A stretch of 54,978 nt of DNA from a virus, in IMG/VR virus record IMGVR_UViG_3300044627_004059, positions 1 through 54,978 of that record. One strand, given 5' to 3'. Below the pieces are notes generated by a model. The model ran no database searches. It was given only the letters and a program-made list of their open reading frames with translations, and was not told the DNA's origin. How positions within the stretch are numbered: position 1 is the first letter of the stretch; the number at the start of each line of letters is the position of its first letter. Position numbers and translations under genes: made by a program. This document shows positions 51,488-54,978 of this stretch, piece after piece.

Positions 51488-51490
51488 AAT

Positions 51491-52240
51491 ATGATATCAA
51501 TGAAAACTCTTATAATTGAAGGACGTTACGATAGCATAGTGTCGGATTTATCTAACCGATTACTAAGAATCGTAAAAGACAGTTACAGTGCCGTTAATCA
51601 ACGCAATGGAGAGTTTTCCGGACAAAAGATATATTTTAAACGAGGTGAATCTGTACCTAGCATAGATGACGATACAGCATTTCCTCACGTTTATTTTGAA
51701 GAAGTAGAAAACGCTACAATACCATTAGAATTCTATTTGCAATTCAAAATACAATGGATACAAGGATTTGATGATTATCGTGTCGGTGGAGATGCATACA
51801 ACGAAACCAAACGAACTTCGGATGATATGCCTTTGATAGAAATACGATTGGAAATGGATCCGGCAGATTATCCTAAAATACTAAGCACGGTTGCAATGGA
51901 TCTGCGTGACACTTTGCGTCATGAAATAGAACACACAACGCAATCCGGATGGAATACAATTGATAGCAAATACATTCCATCAGATCAAGCACTACGTAAA
52001 AAGATTCAATCAGGCCAATTGCCACCATCGCGATACTTTACATTGCCAAAAGAAACGCCGGCAATGATTCAAGGTTTATACACCAAAGCCAAAAAAAGCA
52101 AACGTCCATTCGCACAAGTAGTGAATGACTATTTGAACTTGTGGGTTAGCAACGGAACTATTACGGAAACGGAAAAACAAAACATACTTAAAACTTGGAA
52201 GACATATCTTCCTAAAATGGGAATACGTCAGGAGTTGTAA
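51491..52240 (+). CDS. Zinc metallopeptidase-like protein with capsid-targeting-like leader, 249 aa
   Basis: LRDTLRHEIEHTTQSGWN carries the HExxH motif (H144, E145, H148) of zinc peptidases, with Glu and Asp residues nearby that could be the third ligand. The start MISMKTLIIEGRY reads like the (L/I)-x-E leader of T4 head proteins. The ATG at 51500 is an alternative start that keeps the same leader. Function is unproven, perhaps an injected protease. Its last bases overlap the next gene (TAATG). Confidence 0.5.
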   Translation: MISMKTLIIEGRYDSIVSDLSNRLLRIVKDSYSAVNQRNGEFSGQKIYFKRGESVPSIDDDTAFPHVYFEEVENATIPLEFYLQFKIQWIQGFDDYRVGGDAYNETKRTSDDMPLIEIRLEMDPADYPKILSTVAMDLRDTLRHEIEHTTQSGWNTIDSKYIPSDQALRKKIQSGQLPPSRYFTLPKETPAMIQGLYTKAKKSKRPFAQVVNDYLNLWVSNGTITETEKQNILKTWKTYLPKMGIRQEL

Positions 52241-52962
52241 TGACATTAGATGAATTTTTTAAAAACGAAGATTTACGACGTTGGGTCAAAGAAAAATGGG
52301 TTGACCAACATGGCAGACCTTGTGGCAATGACAAAACCAAAGGCGTAAAAAAATGTCGTCCTAGTCGCAAAGTTTCTAAGGATACTCCTAAAACATGGAG
52401 TTCATTTGATAAAAAAGAAAAAGATGCTCTCGTACGGCAAAAGCGTCGTGTTGGAATGGGTAAACGAACTCCGAAGGCTGAGGAAGTGTCATTAGAAGAA
52501 AAGAAAAAAGCAAAACGAGATGCGTGTTATCACAAAGTAAAGGCTCGTTACGATGTTTGGCCATCTGCATATGGATCATTAGCTTTATCAAAATGTCGTA
52601 ATGTCGGAGCAAAAAATTGGGGAAATAAAACAAAGGAATCTATGGAAGAAATGTCAATATGCAATGGATGTGCAATTGCAATGTTAGAAGATATTAAAGC
52701 TGGTAAATTTGATGTAATCTCAGAGGCTAAGTATCAAGGACGTACCGTTAAATTAGGTAAACCAATGCAAGGTGATGTTAAGAAGTTTAAAGTTTATGTT
52801 AAGAATGACAAAGGCAACGTTGTAAAGGTTAACTTTGGTGACCCTAATATGAGAATCCGTAAAAGCAATCCAGCACGTAGACGTTCATTTAGAGCCAGAC
52901 ACCGTTGTGATACTCCAGGACCAAGATGGAAAGCAAGATATTGGTCTTGTAGAAAATGGTAA
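52240..52962 (+). CDS. DUF5872-like modular protein, 240 aa
   Basis: The N-terminal part, WVKEKWVDQHGRPCGNDKTK followed by CRPSRKVSKDTPKTW, matches the DUF5872 pattern (WV...G.PCG....CRPS..VS..TP). The middle, ACYHKVKARYDVWPSAYGSL, resembles a domain common in large phages. The C-terminal segment KKFKVYVKNDKGNVVKVNFG, then ParRxSFRARH and PGPRWKARYWSC, is also widespread in T4-like phages. Three modules in one protein, rich in Cys, Arg and Lys, perhaps DNA-binding or virion-associated. Confidence 0.62.
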   Translation: MTLDEFFKNEDLRRWVKEKWVDQHGRPCGNDKTKGVKKCRPSRKVSKDTPKTWSSFDKKEKDALVRQKRRVGMGKRTPKAEEVSLEEKKKAKRDACYHKVKARYDVWPSAYGSLALSKCRNVGAKNWGNKTKESMEEMSICNGCAIAMLEDIKAGKFDVISEAKYQGRTVKLGKPMQGDVKKFKVYVKNDKGNVVKVNFGDPNMRIRKSNPARRRSFRARHRCDTPGPRWKARYWSCRKW

Positions 52963-52992
52963 TTTGGAATTTAAATTGTTTATTATTATAAT
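52963..52992 (+). promoter_or_regulatory. Putative promoter before 52998
   Basis: TTTG at 52963-52966 (followed by G), directly after a stop codon, and TATAAT at 52987-52992, 20 bases apart. The ATG at 52998 is five bases on. Confidence 0.48.
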
Positions 52993-52997
52993 AGGAT

Positions 52998-53180
52998 ATG
53001 GATATGGCAGATCAAATTGAAGAAATAATGATGGAAGCGTACGCGTACGGAATCCATAATGAAGTATTAGATACGGTAACTCAACTACAGCATCAATTCC
53101 TACATGATCGAGTTGCATTGTATGAAACTGCATTTCAACAAACTATGTCACGTTATGAACAACCAAACTCTGAAAATTAA
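52998..53180 (+). CDS. Hypothetical protein, 60 aa
   Basis: A helical, acidic protein (AYAYGIHNEVLDTVTQLQH). No family. The ATG at 53004 is a possible alternative start. A perfect 12-bp palindrome CGTACGCGTACG at 53038-53049 falls in its coding sequence. Confidence 0.45.
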   Translation: MDMADQIEEIMMEAYAYGIHNEVLDTVTQLQHQFLHDRVALYETAFQQTMSRYEQPNSEN

Positions 53181-53307
53181 TTTAGCGGCTTCAAGAGAGT
53201 CACAACGACAACAAGGTTACTTCGATGGCCGGTTTGTTCCGAGAGTCGAACAATCTAAAAAAACATACACCCGCAAACACAAACACAAAAAACATGCACA
53301 TGAATAA
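53155..53307 (+). CDS. Small basic protein, 50 aa
   Basis: It starts at ATG 53155 in the last codons of the gene above and ends in KHKHKKHAHE, very basic and His-rich. Its stop overlaps the secreted protein's start. Possibly an RNA- or DNA-binding peptide; no family. Confidence 0.4.
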   Translation: MNNQTLKINLAASRESQRQQGYFDGRFVPRVEQSKKTYTRKHKHKKHAHE

Positions 53308-54364
53308 GATATTACTAGTATTTCTATTTTTAACTGGATTTGCAAATGCACAAACAGTTATTCGTTATGATTACATGGAAACATGGAATTGGGCAGGGCT
53401 ATGGTGGACTCCAGCAGCTACAGCCAATTGGTTTACTAATGCATCAGTTACTCCAACTGAAAGTGCTGTGTTGTATGGAATTGGCTCTGGTACTAGTGCT
53501 ATAGAACAAGATTGGTATTCATTACCCAATGTCACCGGATTGGATGCTACAAAACAATATCAATTTAAATTTAGATTAGCTTCATATACATTTTCAAATC
53601 CAACAGCTACGACCCGTGGAGCTGATGTAGCTGACTATGTTTCCGTGCAAGTATCTACCAATGGCGGCGTATCTTACGTTAACGAAATGAGAATAACGGG
53701 AAACAGCAACGCAACATGGCCATACACTGCAACGGGTACTATTACGCATACAGCAAATGGAACATTTACAAATTCAGCAGCACCCGTTGGCGATGTGTAT
53801 CAAGCACCAAGCGGCGCATCCACTACCGGACCATCAACCATTACACTCAATTTACCTGCCGGCATTACGCAGGTTGCAGTTGATTTGTATTGCAGAGCCA
53901 ATTCGGCAGGAGAAGAATGGTGGATTGACAACGTAGAACTAATTGAAGTTATTGCATTGCCGGTTGAGATGATATCATATGAAGCACGAAGCACCAGCTT
54001 AGGCAATTTGTTAATTTGGAAAACTGCTTCCGAACACAACACATCTCATTACGAAATACAAAGAATGCAAGATGGTGACTTTAAAACCATATCGCAAATA
54101 CCTGCGGCAGGTAATAGTACTGAACTTCTTACATATACATTTGTAGACAATGAATTTGATTCGCAAATCAATTACTATCAAATTGTGCAATACGATAATG
54201 ATGGATACTTTGAAATCTATGGACCAATATCAGTTGACAATAGCAAACAACGAGTAGTTGTAAAAGTCGTAAACATGTTAGGACAAACTATCGATCCGCA
54301 ATTTGAATCTGGAGCATACATTGAAATTTATGACGACGGTACCATGAAAAAAGTTATCAAATAA
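53300..54364 (+). CDS. Secreted Bacteroidetes-type protein with T9SS-like C-terminus, 354 aa
   Basis: A signal peptide MNKILLVFLFLTGFANA ends at a likely cut after Ala 17, followed by a mature start QTVIRYDYMETWNW. The body (about 20-230) is a Ser/Thr/Asn-rich beta protein with a carbohydrate-binding-like or jelly-roll look. Residues about 230-320 (LPVEMISYEARSTSLGNLLI, WKTASEHNTSHYEIQRM) are the fibronectin-like region found in many Bacteroidetes proteins before the sorting domain. The last 35 residues (VVKVVNMLGQTIDP, then GAYIEIYDDGTMKKVIK) match the type A T9SS C-terminal signal. It is probably exported and displayed on the host surface. A virion adhesin is the alternative. An ATG at 53294 adds two residues. 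Confidence 0.72.
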   Translation: MNKILLVFLFLTGFANAQTVIRYDYMETWNWAGLWWTPAATANWFTNASVTPTESAVLYGIGSGTSAIEQDWYSLPNVTGLDATKQYQFKFRLASYTFSNPTATTRGADVADYVSVQVSTNGGVSYVNEMRITGNSNATWPYTATGTITHTANGTFTNSAAPVGDVYQAPSGASTTGPSTITLNLPAGITQVAVDLYCRANSAGEEWWIDNVELIEVIALPVEMISYEARSTSLGNLLIWKTASEHNTSHYEIQRMQDGDFKTISQIPAAGNSTELLTYTFVDNEFDSQINYYQIVQYDNDGYFEIYGPISVDNSKQRVVVKVVNMLGQTIDPQFESGAYIEIYDDGTMKKVIK

Positions 54365-54394
54365 TTTGGTTTCGAACAAATAATTCATTATATT
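54365..54394 (+). promoter_or_regulatory. Putative promoter before cobS
   Basis: TTTG at 54365-54368 (followed by G), directly after the preceding stop codon, and TATATT at 54389-54394, 20 bases apart. TATTTATA overlaps it at 54391-54398. Confidence 0.48.
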
Positions 54395-54414
54395 TATAGT
54401 ATAAAAAATGAGTT

Positions 54415-54978
54415 ATGAAAAGAAAGATTTTTGGTATTGTTAGAGATAACAAGGTATTTGAAGTGGGAACAGGCAGAGACATTTCAGCAATGTTCCGAGA
54501 TGTTATGATTAAAGCCGCAGTTGAAAACGGCAAAGCATTAGCATTCGATGAAGAAACAGGTCGTGCAAGACAAGTAGAATTGTCAGAAGTACCAACCGAA
54601 CCTATGCAACCTCAACAGAAAGCTGAACCCGTAGAAATGGATCCGGTGATGGCTCTTATTACCAATGCTGCTAACATTAAGCCCAATGATTTAGAAATGT
54701 CTGACATCAAATGGAAGTATCTTGTTAGGTCGGCAGTTCGAGGCAAGAACATCATGATGGTTGGTCCTGCAGGATGTGGTAAGACACAAGCAGCAAAGGC
54801 ACTTCCCGTTGCAACGGATCGTCCATTCTTTTATTTTAACTTGGGTGCGACTCAAGATCCTAGAGCCACTCTTATTGGTAATACGCATTTCAAATCCGGA
54901 GAGACTACCTTTGATGAATCTTCATTTGTTAAAGCAATTCAAACGGAGAATGCAGTTATTCTTCTAGATGAATTGTCC
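54415..54978 (+). CDS. CobS/MoxR-type AAA+ ATPase, 3' truncated by the window
   Basis: 188 codons, running off the end with no stop. A variable N-terminal part (about 1-95, with a proline- and glutamine-rich stretch PTEPMQPQQKAEPVEM) precedes the ATPase: Walker A MMVGPAGCGKTQ near residues 118-130 and Walker B ILLDELS at the last residues. NLGATQDPRATLIGN follows. T4-like environmental phages often carry a CobS-like ATPase of this type, whose function is unclear and not tied to cobalamin. The ATG at 54408 is out of frame, so 54415 is the start. Confidence 0.72.
   Translation, partial: MKRKIFGIVRDNKVFEVGTGRDISAMFRDVMIKAAVENGKALAFDEETGRARQVELSEVPTEPMQPQQKAEPVEMDPVMALITNAANIKPNDLEMSDIKWKYLVRSAVRGKNIMMVGPAGCGKTQAAKALPVATDRPFFYFNLGATQDPRATLIGNTHFKSGETTFDESSFVKAIQTENAVILLDELS

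Noticed and set aside
53038-53049. Perfect 12-bp palindrome CGTACGCGTACG, GC-rich in an AT-rich genome
   Set aside because: It lies inside a coding region (encoding AYAYG) with no second copy seen, so it is probably a codon-level accident.
54415-54978. Cobalamin synthesis as the role of the CobS-like ATPase
   Set aside because: CobS-type ATPases are frequent in T4-like phages without any other cobalamin gene, and none is present here.

Overview
The window is part of the genome of a large, lytic, T4-like (myovirus-type) phage. It probably infects a member of the Bacteroidetes, most likely a flavobacterium. All genes I accept lie on the + strand, packed end to end with ATGA, TAATG or short overlaps. 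The DNA is AT-rich by eye (roughly one third G+C, not computed), and no gap without a gene exceeds about 110 bases. I saw no tRNA, CRISPR array or insertion sequence. The phage identity rests on homologues of T4 gp32, UvsX, RNase H, gp41, gp43, gp45, gp44 and gp62, together with lysis and virion genes. The host assignment rests on three things: promoters of the form TTTG-N19/20-TATATT, which resemble the Bacteroidetes -33/-7 consensus; a DUF5522 protein; and a secreted protein with a Bacteroidetes type IX secretion-like C-terminus.

Region 1 (1-9014) holds replication and nucleotide genes: the C-terminal part of a divergent family A DNA polymerase, a putative PD-(D/E)XK nuclease, the ssDNA-binding protein, UvsX recombinase, a FEN/RNase H exonuclease, a DnaB-type helicase, one clear terminator, a class II (B12) ribonucleotide reductase and DUF5522. 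Region 2 (9046-20107) interleaves 7-deazaguanine synthesis (FolE, QueD, QueE, then DpdA) with two oxidoreductases, thioredoxin, GroES, a family B DNA polymerase, a second QueD-fold protein and a glycosyltransferase that overlaps dpdA. QueC is not in the window, so the simplest predicted DNA base is 7-carboxy-7-deazaguanine or something made from it. Region 3 (20119-24916) holds the sliding clamp, dUTPase, both clamp-loader subunits, small zinc and DUF3310-like proteins, an Fe-S RecB-like nuclease and a SLOG-like protein.

Region 4 (24947-41465) is a 16.5 kb glycan cassette. It has about nine glycosyltransferases of several folds, three or four methyltransferases, a 3,4-ketoisomerase, a cupin epimerase-like protein, a DegT aminotransferase, RmlD-like and GalE-like sugar-nucleotide enzymes and a 2OG-Fe(II) oxygenase. 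Together they look able to make and assemble a modified deoxy-amino sugar for the virion, the cell surface or the DNA.

Region 5 (41542-47165) is a lysis and membrane region: a small membrane protein, a tandem-PAS membrane protein, a peptidoglycan-binding/YkuD-like endolysin, a holin, further small membrane proteins, a nucleotidyltransferase fused to a LETM1-like segment, a tail-fibre-like protein and a 55-residue Pam3-gp28-like holin. Region 6 (47167-54978) mixes virion-linked and host-interaction genes: a stand-alone SET domain protein, a GH24 lysozyme, a ClpS adaptor, an HNH endonuclease, a zinc-peptidase-like protein, DUF5872-like protein, the secreted Bacteroidetes-type protein and the start of a CobS/MoxR AAA+ ATPase that runs off the window. 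Three proteins here begin with a short leader ending in (L/I)-x-E, like T4 capsid-targeting sequences.

The most unusual points are the PAS sensor protein inside the lysis cassette, the combined 7-deazaguanine and glycosyltransferase modules, two polymerase families in one phage, the T9SS-like secreted protein, and a pair of QueD-fold proteins that each lack a different part of the canonical active site.
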